From assembly GCA_035771175.1 (NCBI GenBank), contig CM069590.1, positions 32,936,821-33,000,820 on the forward strand: 64,000 bases of DNA, given 5' to 3'. A program made the translations under genes and the position numbers. The notes under the pieces were generated by a model. It was given only the letters and a program-made list of their open reading frames with translations, searched no databases and was not told the origin of the DNA. Positions 36,075-49,906 of the stretch are shown piece after piece (position 1 is the first letter of the stretch; each line of letters starts with the position of its first letter). This stretch comes from Paratinospora sagittata. Lineage: Eukaryota; Streptophyta; Magnoliopsida; Ranunculales; Menispermaceae.

Positions 36075-36938
36075 GGATAGCCTCTGCAAATCTTCGCACA
36101 CAAGGGATAAAATGAAGAACTAGCTGAACATCAAGACAGATTGCAATTTTGATTCAATTCGAAGCCTTTTTTTACAAAGGCAAGAATCATTACTTTCATC
36201 TCTTGAAAAACTCTTCGAAAAGCTCAATCTAACTTGCAAATATCGTGCGTGTTGTATTTTTGAAAATCAGAGAATGAGTGTTTTATAAAATTTGAAGTTG
36301 AAGGTTAAAGAGCAAGAGTACTACAAAATGATTTGAATTTAAAACATTGTTCAATCTAAAGTTTTTTGGGCGTGCGAGACAATGGGAATCATCTAGGTGT
36401 TACTAGAGAATATTTCAATTAAGATAACCTGGCAAAACTGTGAAGGAATACAAAAATCGAGCAAGCAGAAGTGCCCACATTTTTCTCGTTAGAAATATCA
36501 CATTTCAGTGTAAGACGTGCCAATTGCAGGATAGCCTTATTTTTGAAAAATTAATATTTTGACACTAAAGAACCATTTCATTGACTCAAAACACTTTGAT
36601 ATAAGAATAAACACTTTTAAATAATTCAAAACTCATTAAAATTATGATTAAAACCTTTCAGAAAACATTTTTTTCAAAATGAAATACTATATCGAAAGTG
36701 ATTTTGAAGACTTAGCAATTTTTAGAGTTTTAGTGCTGAGATTGATCGAGGGGTTACCCTACACACCAGAAATCAAACTAATGCATTAGACATGAGATAT
36801 GTCTACGTTTTCGAACTTGATCTTTGTAGAATTCGAAAGCTATTGTTTGATGTGTTCTTGATGTAAAACAGGTGATGTGTTCCTTTTTTATGTGTTATCT
36901 TACCGAGACAACTTCATATACTTAGAGTTTTAAACAAT
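36075..36938 (+). repeat. Satellite monomer 43 (864 bp, subfamily N)
   Basis: First N copy: cttcgcac, tttcatctc, gaatttaaaac and gaatacaaaaatc. Private tttttttacaaagg, cacatttcagtg and gtctacgttttcgaac. Confidence 0.97.
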
Positions 36939-37801
36939 GGATAGCCTCTGCAAATCTTAGCACACAAGGGATAAAATGAAGAACTAGCTGAACATCAAAA
37001 CAGATTGCAATTTTGATTCAATTCGAAGCCTTTTTTTGCAAAGGCAAGAATCATTACTTTCTTCTCTTGAAAAACTCTTCGAAAAGCTCAATCTAACTTG
37101 CAAATATCGTGCGTGTTGTATTTTTGAAAATCAGAGAATGAGTGTTTTATAAAATTTGAAGTTGAAGGTTAAAGAGCGAGAGTACTAAAAAATGATTTGA
37201 ATTCAAAACATTGTTCAATCTAAAGTTTTTTGGGCGTGCGAGACAATGGGAATCACTAGGTGTTACTAGAGAATATTTCAATTAAGATAACCTGGCAAAA
37301 TTGTGAAGGAATAGAAAAATCGAGCTAGCAGAAGTGCCCACATTTTTGTCGTTAGAAATATAAGATTTTAGTCTAAGACGTGAAATTGCTGGATAGCCTT
37401 ATTTTTGAAAAATTAATATTTTGACACTAAAGAACCATTTCATTGACTCAAAACACTTTGATATAAGATTAAACACTTTTATATAATTCAAAACAAATTA
37501 AAATTATAATTAAAACCTTTCAGAAAACATTTTTTTCAAAATGAAATACTATATCGAAAGTGATTTTGAAGACTTTGCAATTTTTAGAGTTTTAGTGCTG
37601 AGATTGATCGAGGGGTTACCCTACACACCGAAGATCAAACTAATGCATTAGACATGAGATATGTCTTCGTTCTTCGAGCTTGATCTTTGTAGAATTCGAA
37701 AGCTATTGTTTGATGGGTTCTTGATGCAAAACAGGTGATGTGTTCCTTTTTGATGTGTTATCTTATCGAGACCACTTCATATACTTAGAGTTTTAAACAA
37801 T
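36939..37801 (+). repeat. Satellite monomer 44 (863 bp, subfamily M)
   Basis: M copy with a one-base loss (gacgtgaaattgctgg) and private ccgaagatc. Confidence 0.97.
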
Positions 37802-38666
37802 GGATAGCCTCTGCAAATCTTCGCACACAAGGGATAAAATGAAGAACTAGCTGAACATCAAGACAGATTGCAATTTTGATTCAATTCGAAGCCTTTTTTT
37901 GCAAAGGCAAGAATCATTACTTTCATCTCTTGAAAAACTCTTCGAAAAGCTCAATCTAACTTGCAAATATCGTGCGTGTTGTATTTTTGAAAATCAGAGA
38001 ATGAGTGTTTTATAAAATTTGAAGTTGAAGGTTAAAGAGCAAGAGTACTAAAAAATGATTTGAATTCAAAACATTGTTCAATCTAAAGTTTTTTGGGCGT
38101 GCGAGACAATGGGAATCATCTAGGTGTTACTAGAGAATATTTCGATTAGGATAACCTGGCAAAACTGTGAAGTAATAGAAAAATCGAGCAAGGAGAAGTG
38201 CCCACATTTTTCTCGTTAGAAATATCAGATTTTAGTCTAAGACGTGCCAATTGCTGGATAGCCTTATTTTTGAAAAATTAATATTTTGACGCTAAATAAC
38301 CATTTCATTGACTCAAAACACTTCGATAAAAGAGTAAACACTTTTAAATAATTCAAAACTCATTAAAATTATGATTAAAACCTTTCGGAAAACATTTTTG
38401 TAAAAATGAAATACTATATCGAAAGTGATTTTGAAGACTTAGCAATTTTCAGAGTTTTAGTGCTGAGATTGATCGAGGGGTTACCCTACACACCAGAAAT
38501 CAAACTAATGCATTAGACATGAGATATGTCTACGTTCTTCGAGCTTGATCTTTGTAGAATTCGAAAGCTATTGTTTGATGGGTTCTTGACGCAAAACAGG
38601 TGATGTGTTCCTTTTTGATGTGTTATCTTACCGAGACAACTTCATATACTTAGAGTTTTAAACAAC
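37802..38666 (+). repeat. Satellite monomer 45 (865 bp, subfamily N')
   Basis: N' copy: tttcatctc, tttcgattagg, gaagtaatag, aaggagaag, cttcgataaaagagtaaac and gtctacgttcttcg. Monomers 54 and 56 are the same type. Private gacgctaaataacc. Confidence 0.97.
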
Positions 38667-39530
38667 GGATAGCCTCTGCAAATCTTAGCACACAAGGGAT
38701 AAAATGAAGAACTAGCTGAACATCAAGACAGATTGCAATTTTGATTCAATTCGAAGCCTTTTTTTGCAAAGGCAAGAATCATTACTTTCTTCTCTTGAAA
38801 AACTCTTCGAAAAGCTCAATCTAACTTGCAAATATCGTGCGTGTTGTATTTTTGAAAATCAGAGAATGAGTGTTTTATAAAATTTGAAGTTGAAGGTTAA
38901 AGAGCGAGAGTACTAAAAAATGATTTGAATTCAAAACATTGTTCAATCTAAAGTTTTTTGGGCGTGCGAGACAATGGGAATCACTAGGTGTTACTAGAGA
39001 ATATTTCAATTAAGATAACCTGGCAAAATTGTGAAGGAATAGAAAAATCGAGCTAGCAGAAGTGCCCACATTTTTGTCGTTAGAAATATAAGATTTTAGT
39101 CTAAGACGTGCAAATTGCAGGATAGCCTTATTTTTGAAAAATTAATATTTTGACACTAAAGAACCATTTCATTGACTCAAAACACTTTGATATAAGATTA
39201 AACACTTTTATATAATTCAAAACAAATTAAAATTATAATTAAAACCTTTCAGAAAACATTTTTTTCAAAATGAAATACTATATCGAAAGTGATTTTGAAG
39301 ACTTTGCAATTTTCACAGTTTTAGTGCTGAGATTGATCAAGGGGTTACCCTACACACCGGAGATCAAACTAATGCATTAGACATGAGATATGTCTTCGTT
39401 CTTCGAGCTTGATCTTTGTAGAATTCGAAAGCTATTGTTTGATGGGTTCTTGATGCAAAACAGGTGATGTGTTCCTTTTTGATGTGTTATCTTATCGAGA
39501 CCACTTCATATACTTAGAGTTTAAAACAAT
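38667..39530 (+). repeat. Satellite monomer 46 (864 bp, subfamily M)
   Basis: M copy with acaacgg start, gcaaattgcagg, tttcacagtttt and gatcaagggg. The last three continue into chimeric monomers 47 and 48. Confidence 0.97.
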
Positions 39531-40395
39531 GGATAGCCTCTGCAAATCTTCGCACACAAGGGATAAAATGAAGAACTAGCTGAACATCAAGACAGATTGC
39601 AATTTTGATTCAATTCGAAGCCTTTTTTTGCAAAGGCAAGAATCATTACTTTCATCTCTTGAAAAACTCTTCGAAAAGCTCAATCTAACTTGCAAATATC
39701 GTGCGTGTTGTATTTTTGAAAATCAGAGAATGAGTGTTTTATAAAATTTGAAGTTGAAGGTTAAAGAGCAAGAGTACTACAAAATGATTTGAATTTAAAA
39801 CATTGTTCAATCTAAAGTTTTTTGGGCGTGCGAGACAATGGGAATCATCTAGGTGTTACTAGAGAATATTTCAATTAAGATAACCTGGCAAAACTGTGAA
39901 GGAATACAAAAATCGAGCAAGCAGAAGTGCCCACATTTTTCTCGTTAGAAATATCAGATTTCAGTCTAAGACGTGCAAATTGCAGGATAGCCTTATTTTT
40001 GAAAAATTAATATTTTGACACTAAAGAACCATTTCATTGACTCAAAACACTTTGATATAAGATTAAACACTTTTATATAATTCAAAACAAATTAAAATTA
40101 TAATTAAAACCTTTCAGAAAACATTTTTTTCAAAATGAAATACTATATCGAAAGTGATTTTGAAGACTTTGCAATTTTCACAGTTTTAGTGCTGAGATTG
40201 ATCAAGGGGTTACCCTACACACCGGAGATCAAACTAATGCATTAGACATGAGATATGGCTTCGTTCTTCGAGCTTGATCTTTGTAGAATTCGAAAGCTAT
40301 TGTTTGATGGGTTCTTGATGCAAAACAGGTGATGTGTTCCTTTTTGATGTGTTATCTTATCGAGACCACTTCATATACTTAGAGTTTTAAACAAT
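39531..40395 (+). repeat. Satellite monomer 47 (865 bp, N/M chimera)
   Basis: The 5' half is N type (tttcatctc, gaatttaaaac, gaatacaaaaatc, atttcag). From about 39975 it is M type (gcaaattgcagg, tttatataattc, cacagtttt, gatcaagggg). Private agtttaaaacaatgg at the junction. Confidence 0.97.
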
Positions 40396-41261
40396 GGATA
40401 GCCTCTGCAAATCTTCGCACACAAGGGATAAAATGAAGAACTAGCTGAACATCAAGACAGATTGCAATTTTGATTCAATTCGAAGCCTTTTTTTGCAAAG
40501 GCAAGAATCATTACTTTCATCTCTTGAAAAACTCTTCGAAAAGCTCAATCTAACTTGCAAATATCGTGCGTGTTGTATTTTTTGAAAATCAGAGAATGAG
40601 TGTTTTATAAAATTTGAAGTTGAAGGTTAAAGAGCAAGAGTACTACAAAATGATTTGAATTTAAAACATTGTTCAATCTAAAGTTTTTTGGGCGTGCGAG
40701 ACAATGGGAATCATCTAGGTGTTACTAGAGAATATTTCAATTAAGATAACCTGGCAAAACTGTGAAGGAATACAAAAATCGAGCAAGCAGAAGTGCCCAC
40801 ATTTTTCTCGTTAGAAATATCAGATTTCAGTCTAAGACGTGCAAATTGCAGGATAGCCTTATTTTTGAAAAATTAATATTTTGACACTAAAGAACCATTT
40901 CATTGACTCAAAACACTTTGATATAAGATTAAACACTTTTATATAATTCAAAACAAATTAAAATTATAATTAAAACCTTTCAGAAAACATTTTTTTCAAA
41001 ATGAAATACTATATCGAAAGTGATTTTGAAGACTTTGCAATTTTCACAGTTTTAGTGCTGAGATTGATCAAGGGGTTACCCTACACACCGGAGATCAAAC
41101 TAATGCATTAGACATGAGATATGTCTTCGTTCTTCGAGCTTGATCTTTGTAGAATTCGAAAGCTATTGTTTGATGGGTTCTTGATGCAAAACAGGTGATG
41201 TGTTCCTTTTTGATGTGTTATCTTATCGAGACCACTTCATATACTTAGAGTTTTAAACAAT
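40396..41261 (+). repeat. Satellite monomer 48 (866 bp, N/M chimera)
   Basis: Same mosaic as monomer 47, with one extra T in gtattttttgaaaatc. The chimera was therefore copied after it formed. Confidence 0.97.
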
Positions 41262-42126
41262 GGATAGCCTCTGCAAATCTTCGCACACAAGGGATAAAAT
41301 GAAGAACTAGCTGAACATCAAGACAGATTGCAATTTTGATTCAATTCGAAGCCTTTTTTTGCAAAGGCAAGAATCATTACTTTCATCTCTTGAAAAACTC
41401 TTCGAAAAGCTCAATCTAACTTGCAAATATCGTGCGTGTTGTATTTTTGAAAATCAGAGAATGAGTGTTTTATAAAATTTGAAGTTGAAGGTTAAAGAGC
41501 AAGAGTACTACAAAATGATTTGAATTTAAAACATTGTTCAATCTAAAGTTTTTTGGGCGTGCGAGACAATGGGAATCATCTAGGTGTTACTAGAGAATAT
41601 TTCAATTAAGATAACCTGGCAAAACTGTGAAGGAATACAAAAATCGAGCAAGCAGAAGTGCCCACATTTTTCTCGTTAGAAATATCAGATTTCAGTCTAA
41701 GACGTGCCAATTGCTGGATAGCCTTATTTTTGAAAAATTAATATTTTGACACTAAAGAACCATTTCATTGACTCAAAACACTTTGATATAAGAATAAACA
41801 CTTTTAAATAATTCAAAACTCATTAAAATTATGATTAAAGCCTTTCGGAAAACATTTTTGTAAAAATGAAATACTATATCGAAAGTGATTTTGAAGACTT
41901 TGCAATTTTCAGAGTTTTAGTGCTGAGAGTGATCGAGCGGTTACCCTACACACCAAAGATCAAACTAATGCATTAGACATGAGATATGTCTTCGTTCTTC
42001 GAGCTTGATCTTTGTAAAATTCGAAAGCAATTGTTTGATGGGTTCTTGACGCAAAACAGGTAATGTGTTCCTTTTTGATGTGTTATCTTACCGAGACCAC
42101 TTCATATACTTAGAGTTTTAAACAAT
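41262..42126 (+). repeat. Satellite monomer 49 (865 bp)
   Basis: N-type 5' half (tttcatctc, gaatttaaaac, gaatacaaaa). The 3' half has gccaattgctgg, attaaagcctttcgg, gagcgg/ccaaagatc and tttgtaaaattcg. First half of a 1730-bp dimer. Confidence 0.97.
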
Positions 42127-42991
42127 GGATAGCCTCTGCAAATCTTAGCACACAAGGGATAAAATGAAGAACTAGCTGAACATCAAGACAGATTGCAATT
42201 TTGATTCAATTCGAAGCCTTTTTTTGCAAAGGCAAGAATCATTACTTTCTTCTCTTGAAAAACTCTTCGAAAAGCTCAATCTAACTTGCAAATATCGTGC
42301 GTGTTGAATTTTTGAAAATCAGAGAATGAGTGTTTTATAAAATTTGAAGTTGAAGGTTAAAGAGCAAGAGTACCAAAAAATGATTTGAATTCAAAACATT
42401 GTTCAATCTAAAGTTTTTTGGGCGTGCGAGACAATGGGAATCATCTAGGTGTTACTAGAGACTATTTCGATTAAGATAACCTGGCAAAACTGTGAAGGAA
42501 TAGAAAAATCGAGCAAGCAGAAGTGCCCACATTTTTCTCGTTAGAAATATAAGATTTTAGTCTAAGACGTGCAAATTGCTGGATAGCCTTATTTTTGAAA
42601 AATTAATATTTTGACACTAAAGAACCATTTCATTGACTCAAAACACTTTGATATAAGATTAAACACTTTTAAATAATTCAAAACTCATTAAAATTATGAT
42701 TAAAACCTTTCCGAAAACATTTTTTTCAAAATGAAATACTATATCGAAAGTGATTTTGAAGACTTTGCAATTTTCAGAGTTTTAGTGCTGAGATTGATCG
42801 AGGGGTTACCCTACACACCAGAGATCAAACTAATGCATTAGACATGAGATATGTCTTCGTTCTTCGAGCTTGATCTTTGTAGAATTCGAAAGCTATTGTT
42901 TGATGTGTTCTTGATGCAAAACAGGTGATGTGTTCCTTTTTGATGTGTTATCTTATCGAGACCACTTCATATACTTAGAGTTTTAAACAAT
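42127..42991 (+). repeat. Satellite monomer 50 (865 bp)
   Basis: Markers tgaattttt, agtaccaaaa, agactatttcgatt and tttccgaaaac. Second half of the dimer begun by monomer 49. Confidence 0.97.
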
Positions 42992-43856
42992 GGATAGCCT
43001 CTGCAAATCTTCGCACACAAGGGATAAAATGAAGAACTAGCTGAACATCAAGACAGATTGCAATTTTGATTCAATTCGAAGCCTTTTTTTGCAAAGGCAA
43101 GAATCATTACTTTCATCTCTTGAAAAACTCTTCGAAAAGCTCAATCTAACTTGCAAATATCGTGCGTGTTGTATTTTTGAAAATCAGAGAATGAGTGTTT
43201 TATAAAATTTGAAGTTGAAGGTTAAAGAGCAAGAGTACTACAAAATGATTTGAATTTAAAACATTGTTCAATCTAAAGTTTTTTGGGCGTGCGAGACAAT
43301 GGGAATCATCTAGGTGTTACTAGAGAATATTTCAATTAAGATAACCTGGCAAAACTGTGAAGGAATACAAAAATCGAGCAAGCAGAAGTGCCCACATTTT
43401 TCTCGTTAGAAATATCAGATTTCAGTCTAAGACGTGCCAATTGCTGGATAGCCTTATTTTTGAAAAATTAATATTTTGACACTAAAGAACCATTTCATTG
43501 ACTCAAAACACTTTGATATAAGAATAAACACTTTTAAATAATTCAAAACTCATTAAAATTATGATTAAAGCCTTTCGGAAAACATTTTTGTAAAAATGAA
43601 ATACTATATCGAAAGTGATTTTGAAGACTTTGCAATTTTCAGAGTTTTAGTGCTGAGAGTGATCGAGCGGTTACCCTACACACCAAAGATCAAACTAATG
43701 CATTAGACATGAGATATGTCTTCGTTCTTCGAGCTTGATCTTTGTAAAATTCGAAAGCAATTGTTTGATGGGTTCTTGACGCAAAACAGGTAATGTGTTC
43801 CTTTTTGATGTGTTATCTTACCGAGACCACTTCATATACTTAGAGTTTTAAACAAT
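42992..43856 (+). repeat. Satellite monomer 51 (865 bp)
   Basis: Near-identical to monomer 49 (1730 bp upstream). It is also the first monomer of the 6050-bp heptamer, whose second round starts at monomer 58. Confidence 0.97.
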
Positions 43857-44721
43857 GGATAGCCTCTGCAAATCTTAGCACACAAGGGATAAAATGAAGA
43901 ACTAGCTGAACATCAAGACAGATTGCAATTTTGATTCAATTCGAAGCCTTTTTTTGCAAAGGCAAGAATCATTACTTTCTTCTCTTGAAAAACTCTTCGA
44001 AAAGCTCAATCTAACTTGCAAATATCGTGCGTGTTGAATTTTTGAAAATCAGAGAATGAGTGTTTTATAAAATTTGAAGTTGAAGGTTAAAGAGCAAGAG
44101 TACCAAAAAATGATTTGAATTCAAAACATTGTTCAATCTAAAGTTTTTTGGGCGTGTGAGACAATGGGAATCATCTAGGTGTTACTAGAGACTATTTCGA
44201 TTAAGATAACCTGGCAAAACTGTGAAGGAATAGAAAAATCGAGCAAGCAGAAGTGCCCACATTTTTCTCGTTAGAAATATAAGATTTTAGTCTAAGACGT
44301 GCAAATTGCTGGATAGCCTTATTTTTGAAAAATTAATATTTTGACACTAAAGAACCATTTCATTGACTCAAAACACTTTGATATAAGATTAAACACTTTT
44401 AAATAATTCAAAACTCATTAAAATTATGATTAAAACCTTTCCGAAAACATTTTTTTCAAAATGAAATACTATATCGAAAGTGATTTTGAAGACTTTGCAA
44501 TTTTCAGAGTTTTAGTGCTGAGATTGATCGAGGGGTTACCCTACACACCAGAGATCAAACTAATGCATTAGACATGAGATATGTCTTCGTTCTTCGAGCT
44601 TGATCTTTGTAGAATTCGAAAGCTATTGTTTGATGTGTTCTTGATGCAAAACAGGTGATGTGTTCCTTTTTGATGTGTTATCTTATCGAGACCACTTCAT
44701 ATACTTAGAGTTTTTAACAAT
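43857..44721 (+). repeat. Satellite monomer 52 (865 bp)
   Basis: Near-identical to monomer 50, with private gggcgtgtgagac. The end has a tttttaacaa junction shared with monomer 59. Confidence 0.97.
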
Positions 44722-45583
44722 GGATAGCCTCTGCAAATCTTCGCACACAAGGGATAAAATGAAGAACTAGCTGAACATCAAGACAGATTGCAATTTTGAT
44801 TCAATTCGAAGCCTTTTTTTGCAAAGGCAAGAATCATTACTTTCTTCTCTTGAAAAACTCTTCGTAAAGCTCAATCTAACTTGCAAATATCGTGCGTGTT
44901 GTATTTTTGAAAATCACAGAATCAGTGTTTTATAAAATTTGAAGTTGAAGGTTAAAGAGCAAGAGTACTACAAAATGATTTGAATTCAAAACATTGTTCA
45001 ATCTAAAGTTTTTTGGGCACGACAATGGGAATCATCTAGGTGTTACTAGAGAATATTTCAATTAAGATAACCTGGCAAAACTGTGAAGGAATAGAAAAAT
45101 TGAGCAAGCAAAAGTGCCAACATTTTTCTCGTTAGAAATATTAGATTTTAGTCTAAGACGTGAAAATTGCTGGATAGCCTTATTTTTGAAAAATTAATAT
45201 TTTGACACTAAAGAACCATTTCATTGACTCATACCACTTTGATATAAGATTAAACACTTTTAAATAATTGAAAACTCGTTAAAATTATGATTAAAACCTT
45301 TCAGAAAACATTTTTTTTCAAAATGAAATACTATATCGAAAGTGATTTTGAAGACTTTGCAATTTTCAGAGTTTTAGTGCTGAGATTGATCGAGGGGTTA
45401 CCCTACACACCGGAGATCAAACTAATGCATTAGACATGAGATATGTCTTCGTTCTTCGAGCTTGATCTTTGTAGAATTTGAAAGCTATTGTTTGATGTGT
45501 TCTTGATGCAAAACAGGTGATGTGTTCCTTTTTGATGTGTTATCTTATCGAGACCACTTCATATACTTAGAGTTTTAAACAAT
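44722..45583 (+). repeat. Satellite monomer 53 (862 bp, short allele)
   Basis: It carries the 4-bp-short gggcacgac allele at about 45015, cgtaaagc, tcacagaatcag, aaaagtgccaac and X-type 3' markers (gtgaaaattgc, ctcatacc, eight-T run). Monomer 60 is its counterpart. Confidence 0.97.
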
Positions 45584-46448
45584 GGATAGCCTCTGCAAAT
45601 CTTAGCACATAAGGGATAAAATGAAGAACTAGCTGAACATCAAGACAGATTGCAATTTTGATTGAATTCGAAGCCTTTTTTTGCAAAGGCAAGAATCATT
45701 ACTTTCATCTCTTGAAAAACTCTTCGAAAAGCTCAATCTAACTTGCAAATATCGTGCGTGTTGTATTTTTGAAAATCACAGAATGAGTGTTTTATAAAAT
45801 TTGAAGTTGAAGGTTAAAGAGCAAGAGTACTAAAAAATGATTTGAATTCAAAACATTGTTCAATCTAAAGTTTTTTGGGCGTGCGAGACAATGGGAATCA
45901 TCTAGGTGTTACTAGAGAATATTTCGATTAGGATAACCTGGCAAAACTGTGAAGTAATAGAAAAATCGAGCAAGGAGAAGTGCCCACATTTTTCTCGTTA
46001 GAAATATCAGATTTTAGTCTAAGACGTGCCAATTGCTGGATAGCCTTATTTTTGAAAAATTAATATTTTGACACTAAAGAACCATTTCATTGACTCAAAA
46101 CACTTCGATAAAAGAGTAAACACTTTTAAATAATTCAAAACTCATTAAAATTATGATTAAAACCTTTCGGAAAACATTTTTGTAAAAATGAAATACTATA
46201 TCGAAAGTGATTTTGAAGACTTTGCAATTTTCAGAGTTTTAGTGCTGAGATTGATCGAGGGGTTACCCTACACACCAGAAATCAAACTAATGCATTAGAC
46301 ATGAGATATGTCTACGTTCTTCGAGCTTGATCTTTGTAGAATTCGAAAGCTATTGTTTGATGGGTTCTTGACGCAAAACAGGTGATGTGTTCCTTTTTGA
46401 TGTGTTATCTTACCGAGACAACTTCATATACTTAGAGTTTTAAACAAC
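45584..46448 (+). repeat. Satellite monomer 54 (865 bp, subfamily N')
   Basis: N' copy (tttcatctc, tttcgattagg, aaggagaag, cttcgataaaagag) with private cacataagg and ttgattgaattcg. Confidence 0.97.
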
Positions 46449-47312
46449 GGATAGCCTCTGCAAATCTTAGCACACAAGGGATAAAATGAAGAACTAGCTG
46501 AACATCAAGACAGATTGCAATTTTGATTCAATTCGAAGCCTTTTTTTGCAAAGGCAAGAATCATTACTTTCTTCTCTTGAAAAACTCTTCGAAAAGCTCA
46601 ATCTAACATGCAAATATCGTGCGTGTTGTATTTTTGAAAATCAGAGAATGAGAGGTTTATAAAATTTGAAGTTGAAGGTTAAAGAGCGAGAGTACTAAAA
46701 AATGATTTGAATTCAAAACATTGTTCAATCTAAAGTTTTTTGGGCGTGCGAGACAATGGGAATCACTAGGTGTTACTAGAGAATATTTCAATTAAGATAA
46801 CCTGGCAAAATTGTGAAGGAATAGAAAAATCGAGCTAGCAGAAGTGCCCACATTTTTGTCGTTAGAAATATAAGATTTTAGTCTAAGACGTGCAAATTGC
46901 TGGATAGCCTTATTTTTGAAAAATTAATATTTTGACACTAAAGAACCATTTCATTGACTCAAAACACTTTGATATAAGATTAAACACTTTTATATAATTC
47001 AAAACAAATTAAAATTATAATTAAAACCTTTCAGAAAACATTTTTTTCAAAATGAAATACTATATCGAAAGTGATTTTGAAGACTTTGCAATTTTCACAG
47101 TTTTAGTGCTGAGATTGATCGAGGGGTTACCCTACACACCGGAGATCAAACTAATGCATTAGACATGAGATATGTCTTCGTTCTTCGAGCTTGATCTTTG
47201 TAGAATTTGAAAGCTATTGTTTGATGGGTTCTTGATGCAAAACAGGTGATGTGTTCCTTTTTGATGTGTTATCTTATCGAGACCACTTCATATACTTAGA
47301 GTTTTAAACAAT
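46449..47312 (+). repeat. Satellite monomer 55 (864 bp, subfamily M)
   Basis: M copy with acaacgg, taacatgc (shared with monomer 57) and private gagaggttt. Confidence 0.97.
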
Positions 47313-48177
47313 GGATAGCCTCTGCAAATCTTCGCACACAAGGGATAAAATGAAGAACTAGCTGAACATCAAGACAGATTGCAATTTTGATTCAATTCGA
47401 AGCCTTTTTTTGCAAAGGCAAGAATCATTACTTTCATCTCTTGAAAAACTCTTCGAAAAGCTCAATCTAACTTGCAAATATCGTGCGTGTTGTATTTTTG
47501 AAAATCACAGAATGAGTGTTTTATAAAATTTGAAGTTGAAGGTTAAAGAGCAAGAGTACTAAAAAATGATTTGAATTCAAAACATTGTTCAATCTAAAGT
47601 TTTTTGGGCGTGCGAGACAATGGGAATCATCTAGGTGTTACTAGAGAATATTTCGATTAGGATAACCTGGCAAAACTGTGAAGTAATAGAAAAATCGAGC
47701 AAGGAGAAGTGCCCACATTTTTCTCGTTAGAAATATCAGATTTTAGTCTAAGACGTGCCAATTGCTGGATAGCCTTATTTTTGAAAAATTAATATTTTGA
47801 CACTAAAGAACCATTTCATTGACTCAAAACACTTCGATAAAAGAGTAAACACTTTTAAATAATTCAAAACTCATTAAAATTATGATTAAAACCTTTCGGA
47901 AAACATTTTTGTAAAAATGAAATACTATATCGAAAGTGATTTTGAAGACTTAGCAATTTTCAGAGTTTTAGTGCTGAGATTGATCGAGGGGTTACCCTAC
48001 ACACCAGAAATCAAACTAATGCATTAGACATGAGATATGTCTACGTTCTTCGAGCTTGATCTTTGTAGAATTCGAAAGCTATTGTTTGATGGGTTCTTGA
48101 CGCAAAACAGGTGATGTGTTCCTTTTTGATGTGTTATCTTACCGAGACAACTTCATATACTTAGAGTTTTAAACAAC
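47313..48177 (+). repeat. Satellite monomer 56 (865 bp, subfamily N')
   Basis: N' copy 1729 bp after monomer 54 and nearly identical, but with gacttagcaa and cttcgcac. Confidence 0.97.
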
Positions 48178-49041
48178 GGATAGCCTCTGCAAATCTTAGC
48201 ACACAAGGGATAAAATGAAGAACTAGCTGAACATCAAGACAGATTGCAATTTTGATTCAATTCGAAGCCTTTTTTTGCAAAGGCAAGAATCATTACTTTC
48301 TTCTCTTGAAAAACTCTTCGAAAAGCTCAATCTAACATGCAAATATCGTGCGTGTTGTATTTTTGAAAATCAGAGAATGAGTGTTTTATAAAATTTGAAG
48401 TTGAAGGTTAAAGAGCGAGAGTACTAAAAAATGATTTGAATTCAAAACATTGTTCAATCTAAAGTTTTTTGGGCGTGCGAGACAATGGGAATCACTAGGT
48501 GTTACTAGAGAATATTTCAATTAAGATAACCTGGCAAAATTGTGAAGGAATAGAAAAATCGAGCTAGCAGAAGTGCCCACATTTTTGTCGTTAGAAATAT
48601 AAGATTTTAGTCTAAGACGTGCAAATTGCAGGATAGCCTTATTTTTGAAAAATTAATATTTTGACACTAAAGAACCATTTCATTGACTCAAAACACTTTG
48701 ATATAAGATTAAACACTTTTATATAATTCAAAACAAATTAAAATTATAATTAAAACCTTTCAGAAAACATTTTTTTCAAAATGAAATACTATATCGAAAG
48801 TGATTTTGAAGACTTTGCAATTTTCAGAGTTTTAGTGCTGAGATTGATCGAGGGGTTACCCTACACACCGGAGATCAAACTAATGCATTAGACATGAGAT
48901 ATGTCTTCGTTCTTCGAGGTTGATCTTTGTAGAATTCGAAAGCTATTGTTTGATGGGTTCTTGATGCAAAACAGGTGATGTGTTCCTTTTTGATGTGTTA
49001 TCTTATCGAGACCACTTCATATACTTAGAGTTTTAAACAAT
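48178..49041 (+). repeat. Satellite monomer 57 (864 bp, subfamily M)
   Basis: M copy matching monomer 55 (acaacgg, taacatgc), with gcaaattgcagg and private cttcgaggttg. It ends the heptamer. Confidence 0.97.
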
Positions 49042-49906
49042 GGATAGCCTCTGCAAATCTTCGCACACAAGGGATAAAATGAAGAACTAGCTGAACATCA
49101 AGACAGATTGCAATTTTGATTCAATTCGAAGCCTTTTTTTGCAAAGGCAAGAATCATTACTTTCATCTCTTGAAAAACTCTTCGAAAAGCTCAATCTAAC
49201 TTGCAAATATCGGGCGTGTTGTATTTTTGAAAATCAGAGAATGAGTGTTTTATAAAATTTGAAGTTGAAGGTTAAAGAGCAAGAGTACTACAAAATGATT
49301 TGAATTTAAAACATTGTTCAATCTAAAGTTTTTTGGGCGTGCGAGACAATGGGAATCATCTAGTTGTTACTAGAGAATATTTCAATTAAGATAACCTGGC
49401 AAAACTGTGAAGGAATACAAAAATCGAGCAAGCAGAAGTGCCCACATTTTTCTCGTTAGAAATATCAGATTTCAGTCTAAGACGTGCCAATTGCAGGATA
49501 GCCTTATTTTTGAAAAATTAATATTTTGACACTAAAGAACCATTTCATTGACTCAAAACACTTTGATATAAGAATAAACACTTTTAAATAATTCAAAACT
49601 CATTAAAATTATGATTAAAACCTTTCGGAAAACATTTTTGTAAAAATGAAATACTATATCGAAAGTGATTTTGAAGACTTTGCAATTTTCAGAGTTTTAG
49701 TGCTGAGAGTGATCGAGCGGTTACCCTACACACCAAAGATCAAACTAATGCATTAGACATGAGATATGTCTTGGTTCTTCGAGCTTGATCTTTGTAAAAT
49801 TCGAAAGCTATTGTTTGATGGGTTCTTGACGCAAAACAGGTAATGTGTTCCTTTTTGATGTGTTATCTTACCGAGGCCACTTCATATACTTAGAGTTTTA
49901 AACAAT
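49042..49906 (+). repeat. Satellite monomer 58 (865 bp)
   Basis: Counterpart of monomer 51 at a distance of 6050 bp. Private atcgggcgtg, tagttgttac and gtcttggttc. Confidence 0.97.

Larger units (their letters stand above)
35211..41261 (+). repeat. M/N dimer zone ending in duplicated chimera
   Basis: Monomers 42-46 alternate M N M N' M with 1728-bp spacing between M copies. Monomers 47 and 48 are two tandem copies of an N-head/M-tail chimera. Confidence 0.85.
41262..44721 (+). repeat. Tandem 1730-bp dimer, two rounds
   Basis: Monomers 49+50 (41262-42991) and 51+52 (42992-44721) match marker for marker, including attaaagcc, tttgtaaaattcg and agactatttcgatt. Confidence 0.9.
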
